Positions 15,251-22,698 of a stretch of DNA of 34,877 nt are shown one piece after another. The notes beneath the pieces were generated by a model that saw only the letters and a list, made by a program, of their open reading frames with translations, did no database searches and was not told the origin of the DNA. The translations under genes were made by a program, and so were the position numbers. The stretch's first letter is position 1; every line of letters begins with the position of its first letter. The stretch comes from Caulobacter sp. (GTDB lineage: Bacteria; Pseudomonadota; Alphaproteobacteria; Caulobacterales; Caulobacteraceae). The stretch lies in the NCBI GenBank assembly GCA_019636175.1, contig JAHBYC010000029.1:1-34877 (forward strand), read 5' to 3'.

Positions 15251-16234
15251 ATGCCTGGCTTCCTGCGTAGACCCTGGTTCTGGATCGTCACGGTTCTGGC
15301 GGTGCTCCTTGTGGGCGGCTTCCTGTTCATGAAGAGCGCCGGCGCCGAGAAGAAGCGTCAGACGGCGGCGGCGGCCAAGACCATGGCGCCCAGCCCCTAT
15401 GCCGCGATCGGCAACGGCAAGGCCGACGTCGAGGGCGGCATCATCCAGGTTGCCGCCCGGCGCGGCGGGGTGGTCAAGGCCGTCTATGTCGAGGAAGGCG
15501 ATGCGGTCGTCGCTGGCCAGATCCTGGCGCGGCAGGAAGACGACGAGGCCCGCCTGGCGGTGGCTCGCGCCCGGGCCCAGGTCGCCCAGGCCCAGTCCCA
15601 GGTCGGAGTGATGGAGGTCAAGCTCAACGCGGCCCGCCGTGAGTACGCCCGTCTGAAGGAACTGTCGGCCAGCAATTTCGTCGCCGGTCAGCGTCTCGAT
15701 CAGCAACAGGACCAGATTCGCGACTGGGAGGCCCAGATCGCCGCCCAGCGCGCCACCATCGCCACCAGCAAGGCGGCGCTGGCCGAGGCGGAATACGCCC
15801 TCGAACTGACCATCATCCGCGCCCCGACCAACGGCCACATCGCGCGGCGCTACGCCAACCCCGGTTCGGGCGCCTCGACCCTCAACGTCTCGACCATGTT
15901 CGACCTGGAACCCGATACGGCCCGGATCGTCCGCGCCGAGATCGTCGAGGCCGACATCCCCAATGTCACGCCGGGCCAGGAAGTCGAGATCCAGCCGGAG
16001 TCCGATCCCACCAAGCTCTACGTCGGCAAGGTCCTGCGTCGGGCGGGCGTGTTCGGGGCTCGCAAGCTGGCGTCCGATGATCCGGGCCAGCGCAGCGACG
16101 AGCGGGTGGTCGAGGTGGTCGTCTCCGCCGACAACGCCCCGCTGCTGGTCGGCCAGCGCGTGCTGGTCAAGTTCATGAAGCCCGGCTTCAAGGCCGGCGC
16201 CAAACGCGCGGCGCCCAAACCCGCCGCGCCCTGA
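15251..16234 (+). CDS. Periplasmic adaptor (membrane-fusion) protein, DevB / HlyD-like
   Basis: This 327-residue protein is anchored by one N-terminal span (about residues 10-28, WFWIVTVLAVLLVGGFLFM). A lipoyl half (GGVVKAVYVEEGDAVVAGQI), a coiled-coil hairpin (VARARAQVAQAQSQVGVMEV ... LAEAEYALELT) and the second lipoyl half (IIRAPTNGHIARRY) follow, then a beta-barrel domain. This is the adaptor that links the inner-membrane ABC pump with an outer-membrane TolC-type channel; no such channel is encoded here. It begins 21 bases after the ATPase, completing a three-gene operon. The bidirectional terminator at 16272-16299 follows. Family firm. Confidence 0.9.
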   Translation: MPGFLRRPWFWIVTVLAVLLVGGFLFMKSAGAEKKRQTAAAAKTMAPSPYAAIGNGKADVEGGIIQVAARRGGVVKAVYVEEGDAVVAGQILARQEDDEARLAVARARAQVAQAQSQVGVMEVKLNAARREYARLKELSASNFVAGQRLDQQQDQIRDWEAQIAAQRATIATSKAALAEAEYALELTIIRAPTNGHIARRYANPGSGASTLNVSTMFDLEPDTARIVRAEIVEADIPNVTPGQEVEIQPESDPTKLYVGKVLRRAGVFGARKLASDDPGQRSDERVVEVVVSADNAPLLVGQRVLVKFMKPGFKAGAKRAAPKPAAP

Positions 16235-16267
16235 TCGCCCATCGCGCCGCTCAGGCCGTGAAGACAC

Positions 16268-16299
16268 GAAAACGGGCCCCGGATCGCTCCGGGGCCCGT
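16268..16299. terminator. Bidirectional terminator between exporter and glycine-zipper gene
   Basis: A perfect 12-bp stem (ACGGGCCCCGGA at 16272-16283 and its complement at 16288-16299) encloses TCGC. On the minus strand TTTTC follows the A-rich 16268-16271, so it terminates the glycine-zipper gene well and probably also stops transcription from the exporter operon. Confidence 0.85.
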
Positions 16300-16325
16300 C
16301 TGCTGTCAGGCGTCAGTCGCCGCGA

Positions 16326-16745
16326 TCAGTGACGACCGCTGGGACGCCACACGCCGCGACGATCGCGGCAGACCTCGAAACCGTGCCAACGGCCGCCGCG
16401 GTATTCCTGCACCCAGCGGCAGTTGCTGCGGCGATAGCTGACCCGGGCGGGGTAGCTGGCGCAACGGACGTTCTTGCGGCCGACCTCGCGACCGGCGAAG
16501 GCGCCGACCGTGCCGCCGACCAGGGCGCCCTTGCCGCGGTCGTCGTCGCCGGCCACCGCGGCGCCCAGGACGCCGCCGATGATGGCGCCGGCCACGGCGC
16601 CTTCCTTCTTGGCCTGGCGCTTCTGTTCCGCGCAGGGCTGGCCGCGGCGGTAGTCGCGGTACTGCTGGGCGCTGGCCAGGGTGGGGGCGCCGAAGACGGG
16701 GAGGGACATGGCGGCGCAAACCGCCAGGGTCGTGATCTTGCGCAT
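16326..16745 (-). CDS. Exported glycine-zipper (2TM) protein
   Basis: This 139-residue protein has a signal peptide MRKITTLAVCAAMSLPVFGA..., probably cleaved at ASA-QQ. A basic spacer with CAEQKRQAKKEG is followed by a glycine-zipper stretch GAVAGAIIGGVLGAAVAGDD and GALVGGTVGAFAGREVG, which resembles Rick_17kDa / 2TM outer-membrane-associated proteins. The C-terminus is Arg/Trp-rich with two further cysteines (NCRWVQEYRGGRWHGFEVCR), so a disulfide is possible. The start at 16745 has AAGGAAAGG upstream; longer in-frame readings lack it. It is convergent with the ABC exporter. Role unknown; probably envelope structure. Confidence 0.85.
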   Translation of the reverse strand: MRKITTLAVCAAMSLPVFGAPTLASAQQYRDYRRGQPCAEQKRQAKKEGAVAGAIIGGVLGAAVAGDDDRGKGALVGGTVGAFAGREVGRKNVRCASYPARVSYRRSNCRWVQEYRGGRWHGFEVCRDRRGVWRPSGRH

Positions 16746-16867
16746 GGCATCTGCCTTTCCTTGCGACGCCGCCTGTCCACGAGACGGTCGTGGGCCGGGT
16801 GGCGTGATCGTGGGTGATGACCGGGGTGGGGGAGGGGTGGTCATCGATGTTGTCGGGCGCCAGTGGC

Positions 16868-16894
16868 TTGCGTCGCGGCGCTCGGGGCCATAAC
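16868..16894 (+). promoter_or_regulatory. Putative Caulobacter-type promoter of the rRNA methyltransferase gene
   Basis: GCCATAAC (16887-16894) is a seven-of-eight fit to the Caulobacter -10 consensus GCTANAWC. TTGCGTC lies 12 bases upstream (16868-16874). The coding start at 16937 is about 40 bases downstream. Confidence 0.42.
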
Positions 16895-16936
16895 AGCTAG
16901 CGGCCCGACGGGTTCCCCCGTGCAGAGAGCCTGACC

Positions 16937-18169
16937 TTGACCCGAGACATCGACATCACACGCATCGGCGCCCAGGGCGACGGCATCGGCGACGGCGGTC
17001 TTTTCGTTCCCCTGACCCTGCCCGGAGAGCGGGTTCGGGTGGCTGTGGAGGGCAATCGGGGCGAGCTCATCGAGCCCCTTTCGACCAGCCCCGACCGCGT
17101 TTCGCCGCCCTGTCCGCACTTTGGCGACTGCGGCGGCTGCGGGCTGCAGCACTGGTCCGCCGCCCCCTATCTGGCCTGGAAGCGCGACCGGGTGATCGAG
17201 GCCCTGTCCCGCGAGTCGCTGGAGACCGAGGTGCTGGACACCTTCGCCTCGCCGCCGTCCTCACGTCGGCGCCTGGCGCTGCACGCCCGGGCGGTGAAGG
17301 GCGGGGCGGTGGTCGGCTTCAAGGCCCGACGCTCCTGGAAGCTGGTTCCGATCGAGACCTGCGTCATCGCCGATCCGCGACTGGTCGCCGCCCTGCCGGC
17401 CCTGCGCGCCCTGGCCCGCCCCTTCCTGGAACATCCCAAGTCGGCGCCCACCCTGCATGTCACCCTCACCCGCACGGGGCTGGACGTGGATGTCACCGGG
17501 GTCGAGGCGAGAAGCGGGGGCCTGTCCGCCGACGCCCGGCTGCGCGCGGCCGAAGCCGCCCAGGCCGGGGATTTCGCGCGGGTGACCCTGGCCGGAGAGG
17601 TCATCTACGGAGCCCGGCAGGCGGTGGTCACCCTGGGGCCGGCCCATGTCGCCCTGCCGCCGGGATCCTTTCTCCAGGCGGTGCCCCAGGCCGAGGAGGC
17701 CATGGCCCGCTTCGCCGTCGAGGCCGTCGCGGGCGCATCCCGCATCGCCGATCTCTACTGCGGCGTGGGCACCTTCACCTTCCGCCTGGCGCAGGTCGGC
17801 ACGGTGCTGGCCGCGGACGCCGCCGCCCCGGCCATCGCCGCCCTGAAGGCCGCCGCCGGCGCCACGCCCGGCCTCAAGACCATCACCGCCGAAGCCCGCG
17901 ACCTGGCCCGCCGCCCGGTGCTGGCGCGAGAGCTGGCGAAGATCGAGGCGGTGGTGTTCGACCCGCCCCGCGCCGGCGCCCTGGAACAGGCCGGAGAGAT
18001 CGCCCGCTCCGGGGCCGGCCGGGTGGTCGGGGTGTCCTGCAATCCCACCACTTTCGCCCGCGACGCCCGCGTCCTGGTCGACGCCGGGTTCAGGCTGGAG
18101 AAGGTGCTCCCCGTCGACCAGTTCCTCTGGTCGCCCCACGTCGAGATGGTCGGGGTGTTTTCGCGGTAG
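16937..18169 (+). CDS. 23S rRNA (uracil-5-)-methyltransferase, RlmD/RumA family
   Basis: This 410-residue protein has an N-terminal TRAM-like RNA-binding stretch (ITRIGAQGDGIGDGGLFVPL), an iron-sulfur cluster motif CPHFGDCGGC with Cys59, Cys65, Cys68 and a fourth Cys142 (ETCVIADPRL), and a SAM-methyltransferase domain. DLYCGVGTFTF is motif I, VVFDPPRAG follows, and GVSCNPTTFARD has the catalytic Cys368. These are the marks of the RlmC/RlmD/TrmA enzymes that make 5-methyluridine in rRNA or tRNA; which base is modified cannot be told. The start is a TTG at 16937; an in-frame TAG at 16898-16900 limits any extension and no ATG lies between. Its 3' end overlaps the tail of the convergent radical SAM ORF by about 80 bases. 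Confidence 0.9.
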   Translation: MTRDIDITRIGAQGDGIGDGGLFVPLTLPGERVRVAVEGNRGELIEPLSTSPDRVSPPCPHFGDCGGCGLQHWSAAPYLAWKRDRVIEALSRESLETEVLDTFASPPSSRRRLALHARAVKGGAVVGFKARRSWKLVPIETCVIADPRLVAALPALRALARPFLEHPKSAPTLHVTLTRTGLDVDVTGVEARSGGLSADARLRAAEAAQAGDFARVTLAGEVIYGARQAVVTLGPAHVALPPGSFLQAVPQAEEAMARFAVEAVAGASRIADLYCGVGTFTFRLAQVGTVLAADAAAPAIAALKAAAGATPGLKTITAEARDLARRPVLARELAKIEAVVFDPPRAGALEQAGEIARSGAGRVVGVSCNPTTFARDARVLVDAGFRLEKVLPVDQFLWSPHVEMVGVFSR

Positions 18170-19571
18170 TCGGGTCATTTAAATCTCCCTTCCCCCTGGA
18201 GGGGGGAAGGGCCGGGGATGGGGGTGGCGGCCGTTCAGCCTGCGTGGTTTGGCCGCCGTTCCGCTGGTGTTGCGGCGACACCGCCTCCGATCTGGTCGCC
18301 AGACTCCCCGACTCCGCGTCCGGCGCGGGCGCCTCCACCCCCATCCCCAACCCTTCCCCCCTCCAGGGGGAAGGGGGCGCCAAGGCCTCCCGCGGTGATC
18401 GCGCCCCCGTCCCCGTCGGCAATGGCGCATGCACCGGGTTGGCCGTCTCTCCCCGCCGGGCCGAGACGTCGGGCAGGGCCTCGACCAGCCGGCCCTCGCC
18501 GAACAGATCCATCTGATCGCCGGCCTTCGGCGGAACCCTGAACAGGTCCAGGGCCATCGGCGGCATCTCGCCGTCGAGGCCGAACCGGCGGCGGCCGGCG
18601 GCGAAGCGGCTGGCGATCAGTTCGGCGATGGGCCCCTCGCCCCGCTGCCGCTCGCCCCAGTTGGCGCTGTAGTCGGCGCCGCCGCGCATCTGGCGGATCA
18701 GCGACATCACCTTCGCCGCCCGCCCGGGCTGATCCGAAATCAGCCATTGCTGGAACAGGCCGGCGATCTCGCGGGGCAGGCGGATGACCACATAGCCGGC
18801 CGATATCGCTCCGGCCTGGGCCGAGGCCTCGAGAATGGCCTCCATCTCGTGATCGTTCAGCCCCGGAATTACTGGCGCGACCATCACCACGGTCGGCACC
18901 CCGGCGGCGCTGAGGGCCCGCACCGTGTCCAGCCGGCGGCCCGGCGTCGCCGCCCGGGGCTCCATGCTGCGGGCCAGCTTGCGGTCCAGGCTGGTGATCG
19001 ACACCGCCACCCGGCACAGCCCCTCCGCCGCCGCCGGGCCCAGGATGTCCAGGTCGCGCTGCACCAGCGCCGACTTGGTGATCAGGGTGAAGGGGTGCTT
19101 GAAGCGATACAGGGTCTCGATCACCCGCCTGGTCACCCGCGCCTGCCGCTCGGCCGGCTGATAGGGGTCGGTGTCGCCGCCGATGTGGATCACCTGAGGC
19201 GCATAGCGTTTGCGCGACAACTCCCGGGCCAGAAGCTCATGGGCGTGCGGCTTGAAGAACAGCCGGCTCTCGAAATCCAGTCCCGGGGAGAGGCCGAGAT
19301 AGGCATGGGCCGGGCGGGCGTAGCAGTAGATGCAGCCGTGCTCGCAGCCGCGATAGGGATTGATCGAGCGGTTGAAGCCGATGTCGGGACTGTCGTTGCT
19401 GGCGATGATGGTGCGGGCGTGATCGGGCTCCAGCGAGGTGTTCAGCCGCCGCGGCCGGGCGTCCTCGCCGGTCCAGCCGTCATCGAAGGCCTCCCGCTGC
19501 TGGCTGAGGAAGCGACTGGTCTCGTTGCTGCGGGCGCCGCGGCCCCTGGTCTCGATCGGAATGGTGGACAC
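18090..19571 (-). CDS. SplB-like radical SAM protein (PA0069 family) with repeat-derived C-terminal tail
   Basis: This 493-residue reading frame starts at GTG 19571. Residues 1-357 resemble PA0069-family radical SAM proteins, which are annotated as DNA-repair photolyase-like. Cys76, Cys80 and Cys83 (RGCEHGCIYC) bind the 4Fe-4S cluster, followed by HIGGDTDPYQPAE, ITKSALVQRDLDIL and VSITSLDRKLA. The usual family end (GDQMDLF) is at about 357. The remaining 136 residues are low-complexity Pro/Arg/Gly and include translations of two inverted DNA repeats (PPSPWRGEGLGMGVE and PSPALPPSRGKG). The last 80 bases run antisense into rlmD-family coding sequence. I infer that a repeat insertion destroyed the natural stop. 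The SOS box at 19596-19610 suggests LexA control. The precise reaction is unknown. Confidence 0.82.
   Translation of the reverse strand: MSTIPIETRGRGARSNETSRFLSQQREAFDDGWTGEDARPRRLNTSLEPDHARTIIASNDSPDIGFNRSINPYRGCEHGCIYCYARPAHAYLGLSPGLDFESRLFFKPHAHELLARELSRKRYAPQVIHIGGDTDPYQPAERQARVTRRVIETLYRFKHPFTLITKSALVQRDLDILGPAAAEGLCRVAVSITSLDRKLARSMEPRAATPGRRLDTVRALSAAGVPTVVMVAPVIPGLNDHEMEAILEASAQAGAISAGYVVIRLPREIAGLFQQWLISDQPGRAAKVMSLIRQMRGGADYSANWGERQRGEGPIAELIASRFAAGRRRFGLDGEMPPMALDLFRVPPKAGDQMDLFGEGRLVEALPDVSARRGETANPVHAPLPTGTGARSPREALAPPSPWRGEGLGMGVEAPAPDAESGSLATRSEAVSPQHQRNGGQTTQAERPPPPSPALPPSRGKGDLNDPTTAKTPRPSRRGATRGTGRRGAPSPA
18184..18378. repeat. Inverted pair of 43-bp repeats (MITE/REP-like) inside radical SAM 3' end
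   Basis: Copy 1 (18185-18227) reads CTCCCTTCCCCCTGGAGGGG and continues through GATGGGGGTGG. Copy 2 (about 18335-18377) is its near-perfect reverse complement, with about four differences over 43 bases. Each contains a nested CCCCC-TGGA-GGGGG palindrome. The 107 bases between show no gene. The whole unit of about 195 bp looks like a non-autonomous mobile element or REP doublet. Confidence 0.8.
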
Positions 19572-19595
19572 GGCGGGGACTGTAGCAGCGCACGC

Positions 19596-19610
19596 GAACA
19601 AAACAAGAAC
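19596..19610 (-). promoter_or_regulatory. SOS box (LexA operator, GTTC-N7-GTTC)
   Basis: GAACAAAACAAGAAC reads as GTTCTTGTTTTGTTC on the minus strand, a perfect fit to the alphaproteobacterial LexA operator GTTC-N7-GTTC. It lies 24 bases before the GTG start of the SplB-like gene and about 105 bases before the divergent glycosyltransferase start. It supports GTG 19571 over the ATG at 19646, since the longer ORF would place the operator inside coding sequence. Confidence 0.75.
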
Positions 19611-19714
19611 TACGGATTTCAGCGAATGGTTAATATCCACACACAAAAGATGAACATCGCGGTCGCGGGCCCCGATCCTCCCGGCATCTCTTCCCAGCGC
19701 CCCGGCGAACGGCC

Positions 19715-20401
19715 ATGAACAGGACCATGATCTCCGTCGTCATCCCCACGCTCAACGCCGCCGGCGGTCTGCCGCCGAGCCTGACCGCCCTGATCCCGGC
19801 GGCGGTCGAGGGGTTGGTCAAGGAGGTGATCGTCGTCGATGGCGGCTCGACCGACGCCACCCTGGCCATTGCCGAGGATGCGGGGGCGAGGCTGCTGACA
19901 ACGCCGCCCTCGCGGGGAGGCCAGCTGGCCGCCGGCTGTGAGGCCGCGCGCGGAGACTGGCTGCTCTGCCTGCATGCCGACACCCGCCTGGCGCCGGACT
20001 GGGAGACGGCGGCGGCGCATCACATGGCGCGGGGCGAGGACCTCGCCGGCTATTTCCGGTTCACCCTGGATGATCGCGGCGCCCGGCCGAGGCTGTGGGA
20101 AGCCGGGGTGGCCCTGCGGGCGGCCCTCGCCGGCCTGCCCTATGGGGATCAGGGTCTGTTGATCTCGCAGCGGCTGTACCGCGCCCTTGGCGGCTATCGC
20201 GCCTTGCCGTTGTTCGAGGATGTGGACCTGGCGCGGCGGATCGGTCGCGGCTCGCTGCGGCCCCTGGACGCCCGGGCGATCACCTCGGCGGAGAAATTCC
20301 GCCGCGACGGCTATCTCGGCCGCAGTCTGCGAAACTGGGTCCTGCTAGCCCGTTATCTCGCCGGCGCCGATCCGGCCCGCCTCGCGGCGCGCTATGGCTA
20401 G
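19715..20401 (+). CDS. Family 2 glycosyltransferase, TIGR04283 type
   Basis: This 228-residue protein has the GT-A nucleotide-sugar fold: ISVVIPTLNAAGGLPPSL, VIVVDGGSTDATLAIA (DGGSTD at 42-47), SRGGQLAAGCEAARGDWLLC and LHADTRLAPDWE (HADT, metal-binding region). The C-terminal part has GYRALPLFEDVDLARRI. These match the TIGR04283 group, named for arsenosugar-synthesis glycosyltransferases because of frequent linkage with arsS. The next gene, overlapping by eight bases, belongs to the companion TIGR04282 group. No arsM or arsS is seen in this window, so the arsenosugar role is not supported by context. The ATG at 19715 is used; ATG 19727 is an alternative. Confidence 0.88.
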   Translation: MNRTMISVVIPTLNAAGGLPPSLTALIPAAVEGLVKEVIVVDGGSTDATLAIAEDAGARLLTTPPSRGGQLAAGCEAARGDWLLCLHADTRLAPDWETAAAHHMARGEDLAGYFRFTLDDRGARPRLWEAGVALRAALAGLPYGDQGLLISQRLYRALGGYRALPLFEDVDLARRIGRGSLRPLDARAITSAEKFRRDGYLGRSLRNWVLLARYLAGADPARLAARYG

Positions 20402-20999
20402 GCCGACCCTGATCATCTTCGCCCGCGCTCCGGCCATCGGCGTCGGCAAGACCCGGCTGGCGCGGGACGTCGGCGCGGTCGAGGCCTGGCGTCTCTATCG
20501 CCAGATGAGCGGGCGGCTGATCCGCACCCTCGCCGATCATCGCTGGCGATGTGTCATCCGCCTCGCCGGTGCGCCGGGCGATCCCGCCTGGAGATCGGCG
20601 ACCATCGAGGACCAGGGGCGGGGCGACCTTGGACAGCGGCTCGAGCGCGCCCTGCGGGCCCATTCGGCGGGGCCGGTCGCGGTCATCGGGACCGATGCGC
20701 CCGACGTCTCGCCCGCCCGGATCGCCCGGGCTTTTGCAGGCACGCGGGGCGGCCAGGCGGTGCTGGGCCCGGCGGAAGACGGAGGCTTCTGGCTGCTGGC
20801 GCTGCCGGCGCGGCGGGCGAGGGCGGTGTCCCTTGCGGGGGTCCGCTGGTCCGGGCCGGACACCCTGACCGATACCGAGGCGGCCCTGGGCGGCCGGGTT
20901 CAGCGCCTGGAAACCCTGGCCGACATCGACACCGGCGAGGACCTGGCGCGCTTGCGGGCGGCTCAGTTGTCGGCGCGCATGTCGATCAGCCGCTCATAG
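20394..20999 (+). CDS. DUF2064 / TIGR04282-type nucleotidyl- or glycosyltransferase-like protein
   Basis: This 201-residue protein is related to CofC/GT-A enzymes of the DUF2064 group. Visible motifs are LIIFARAPAIGVGKTRLARD at the N-terminus (5-24), DQGRGDLGQRLERAL, AVIGTDAPDVSPARI (96-110) and VLGPAEDGGFWLLAL, the last being strongly diagnostic. Family members often partner with TIGR04283 proteins, as here, with start and stop overlapping by eight bases. The donor and acceptor are unknown. The 3' end overlaps the lytic transglycosylase gene on the opposite strand by 37 bases; no terminator is visible between them. Confidence 0.88.
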   Translation: MARPTLIIFARAPAIGVGKTRLARDVGAVEAWRLYRQMSGRLIRTLADHRWRCVIRLAGAPGDPAWRSATIEDQGRGDLGQRLERALRAHSAGPVAVIGTDAPDVSPARIARAFAGTRGGQAVLGPAEDGGFWLLALPARRARAVSLAGVRWSGPDTLTDTEAALGGRVQRLETLADIDTGEDLARLRAAQLSARMSISRS

Positions 21000-22639
21000 C
21001 GGACGGCCGCGTCGAGGGTGGCGGTGGGGCGGCCGAACATCCGGCGATAGGTCCAGTAGCCGAAGGCGACCTTCTCGACATAGTCCCGCGTCTCCCGCGC
21101 CGGCAGGCTTTCGATGAACAGCAGGGCGTCGGAATCGGGATCCATCCGCGAGCGGGTCTTGAGCACCGCCCCCGGGCCGCCGTTGTAGGCGGCGATGACC
21201 TGGAACAGGTCCCAGGACTGGTCGCCGCCGCCCAGGCCACGCTCGATCAGCCAGCTCATGTAGTCCTGGCCGACCCTCAGATTCACCGGCGGGTCGAACA
21301 GCGGCATGATGTTGTTGAGCAGCTTGTCGTCGCCGGCCGCCCGGGCCGCCGATTCCGGGCGAACCTGCATCAGGCCCACGGCGCCGGCGGCGCTGTAGGC
21401 ATAGGGGTTGAACCGGCTTTCCTGGCGCACCAGGGCGTAGATCAGGGCGCGGTCGAGGGTGAAGCCGCCGTCGGGATACAGCTCCGGCGCCTCATAGGGC
21501 TCGGGCCGATAGGGACGGGCCCGGGAGCGAACCGGCGTGGACGGGGCGCCGGGGGTCGGGGCCGCCTGCAGCGGCACGTTCAGGGACACGATCAGCGCCT
21601 GCCACTGGCGCTGGGCGGTCTCGCTGCGGGCCAGGGCGAGGCCGACCCGCAGTTCCTGCGCCGCCTCGACGGTGCGGCCAATCTGGGCCAGGGCGGCGGC
21701 GCGACGGGCGCGGGGGTCGCGCTCGATCAGATCGCTGGCCCGGGCGTCGTCCCGCGTCGAGACCCGCCACAGCAGCGGATTGCCTGACGCCGTTTCCGGC
21801 TCCGCCGATGGGGCCGACCGTGACGGCGGGGGCGGCGCGGCCTGACCCAGCTTGAGATCGGCCGACCGCTGGCCGCCCAGTTCCAGCTTCCGGCTCGCGA
21901 GCAGGCCGTAGAAGGTGTAGGGCGCGGCGGCGGCGCGGCCGAAATAGCTCCGGGCGGCGGCGACGTCGCCCAGTCGCTCGGCGCAGCGACCGGCCCAGAA
22001 CCAGGCGCCGGCGCGATACCAGTCGTCGTTGCTGTCGTCCTCGGCCACCTGCAGGAAGAACCGGCGCGCCTCCTCCACCTTGCCAAGCCGCCAGCCCGCC
22101 AGACCGGCGATCCAGGGCTCGCCCGCCGTGGGGGCCAGGATCCAGGCCTCGTTCACCCGGCCCGAATAGTAGGCGTCGCGGGCGTCAAAGCTCGGGTCGC
22201 TGGAGGCGCCGGTCTGGACCGTGGCCATCCAGGCGCGGCTGGCGGCCAGGAAGCTGGGCGCCTTGGGTTCGCGCGCGCCCCTGGGTTGGCGCTTCTGGGC
22301 CAGGGCGTAGATGCGCTCGGCGCCGCCGAGGTCCGAATAGTCCTTAAGCCAGTCCGACAGCTCCTCGTAGCTGGCCTTGTAGGCGGTCGGATGCATCAGC
22401 TTGACGAACATCACATGGCCGATCAGCGAGCGGTCCCTGACCTTGACCAGCGCCGCCTCGGCCTCGTCGAAGTCACCCCGGTCGGCGGCGGAGAAGGCGG
22501 CGCGATACCGCGCCTCGTCGGCGGACCCCAGCGGACCGTCGGATGCAAGCGCCGGCGCGCTGGCCAGCCAGAGCTGGGCCAGCAGGGCGACGACAACGCC
22601 AAAGAGCAATCTGCAAACGCGTGTGGCGGCTGAAGCCAT
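20963..22639 (-). CDS. Soluble lytic murein transglycosylase (Slt family)
   Basis: This 558-residue exported enzyme cleaves peptidoglycan glycan strands between MurNAc and GlcNAc to give 1,6-anhydro ends. It has an N-terminal hydrophobic signal (RLLFGVVVALLAQLWLASAP, cleaved near ALA-SD), a helical superhelical U-domain (about 40-350), a Pro-rich linker near 360, and the C-terminal catalytic domain. That domain shows LIYALVRQESRFNPYAYS (probable Glu407), AGAVGLMQVRPESA and IAAYNGGPGAVLK. All match the SLT family 1 signature. The start at ATG 22639 precedes the hydrophobic signal; the reading frame extends further upstream without support. The UDG gene begins about 880 bases upstream on the same strand and ends 59 bases before this start. 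Confidence 0.91.
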   Translation of the reverse strand: MASAATRVCRLLFGVVVALLAQLWLASAPALASDGPLGSADEARYRAAFSAADRGDFDEAEAALVKVRDRSLIGHVMFVKLMHPTAYKASYEELSDWLKDYSDLGGAERIYALAQKRQPRGAREPKAPSFLAASRAWMATVQTGASSDPSFDARDAYYSGRVNEAWILAPTAGEPWIAGLAGWRLGKVEEARRFFLQVAEDDSNDDWYRAGAWFWAGRCAERLGDVAAARSYFGRAAAAPYTFYGLLASRKLELGGQRSADLKLGQAAPPPPSRSAPSAEPETASGNPLLWRVSTRDDARASDLIERDPRARRAAALAQIGRTVEAAQELRVGLALARSETAQRQWQALIVSLNVPLQAAPTPGAPSTPVRSRARPYRPEPYEAPELYPDGGFTLDRALIYALVRQESRFNPYAYSAAGAVGLMQVRPESAARAAGDDKLLNNIMPLFDPPVNLRVGQDYMSWLIERGLGGGDQSWDLFQVIAAYNGGPGAVLKTRSRMDPDSDALLFIESLPARETRDYVEKVAFGYWTYRRMFGRPTATLDAAVRYERLIDMRADN

Positions 22640-22698
22640 GCCTTGGTCTACCCCGTGCGGCCCCCCGCGCGGTCCGCTCATGCAAGAGCCGTGCAGAC

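Noticed and set aside
13871-16267. Minus-strand ORF of 798 codons
   Set aside because: Antisense to the ABC exporter operon, which has intact ATPase and adaptor motifs on the plus strand.
19572-19646. ATG at 19646 as start of the radical SAM protein
   Set aside because: Would place the SOS box inside the coding sequence and adds residues with no match to the family; GTG 19571 fits better.
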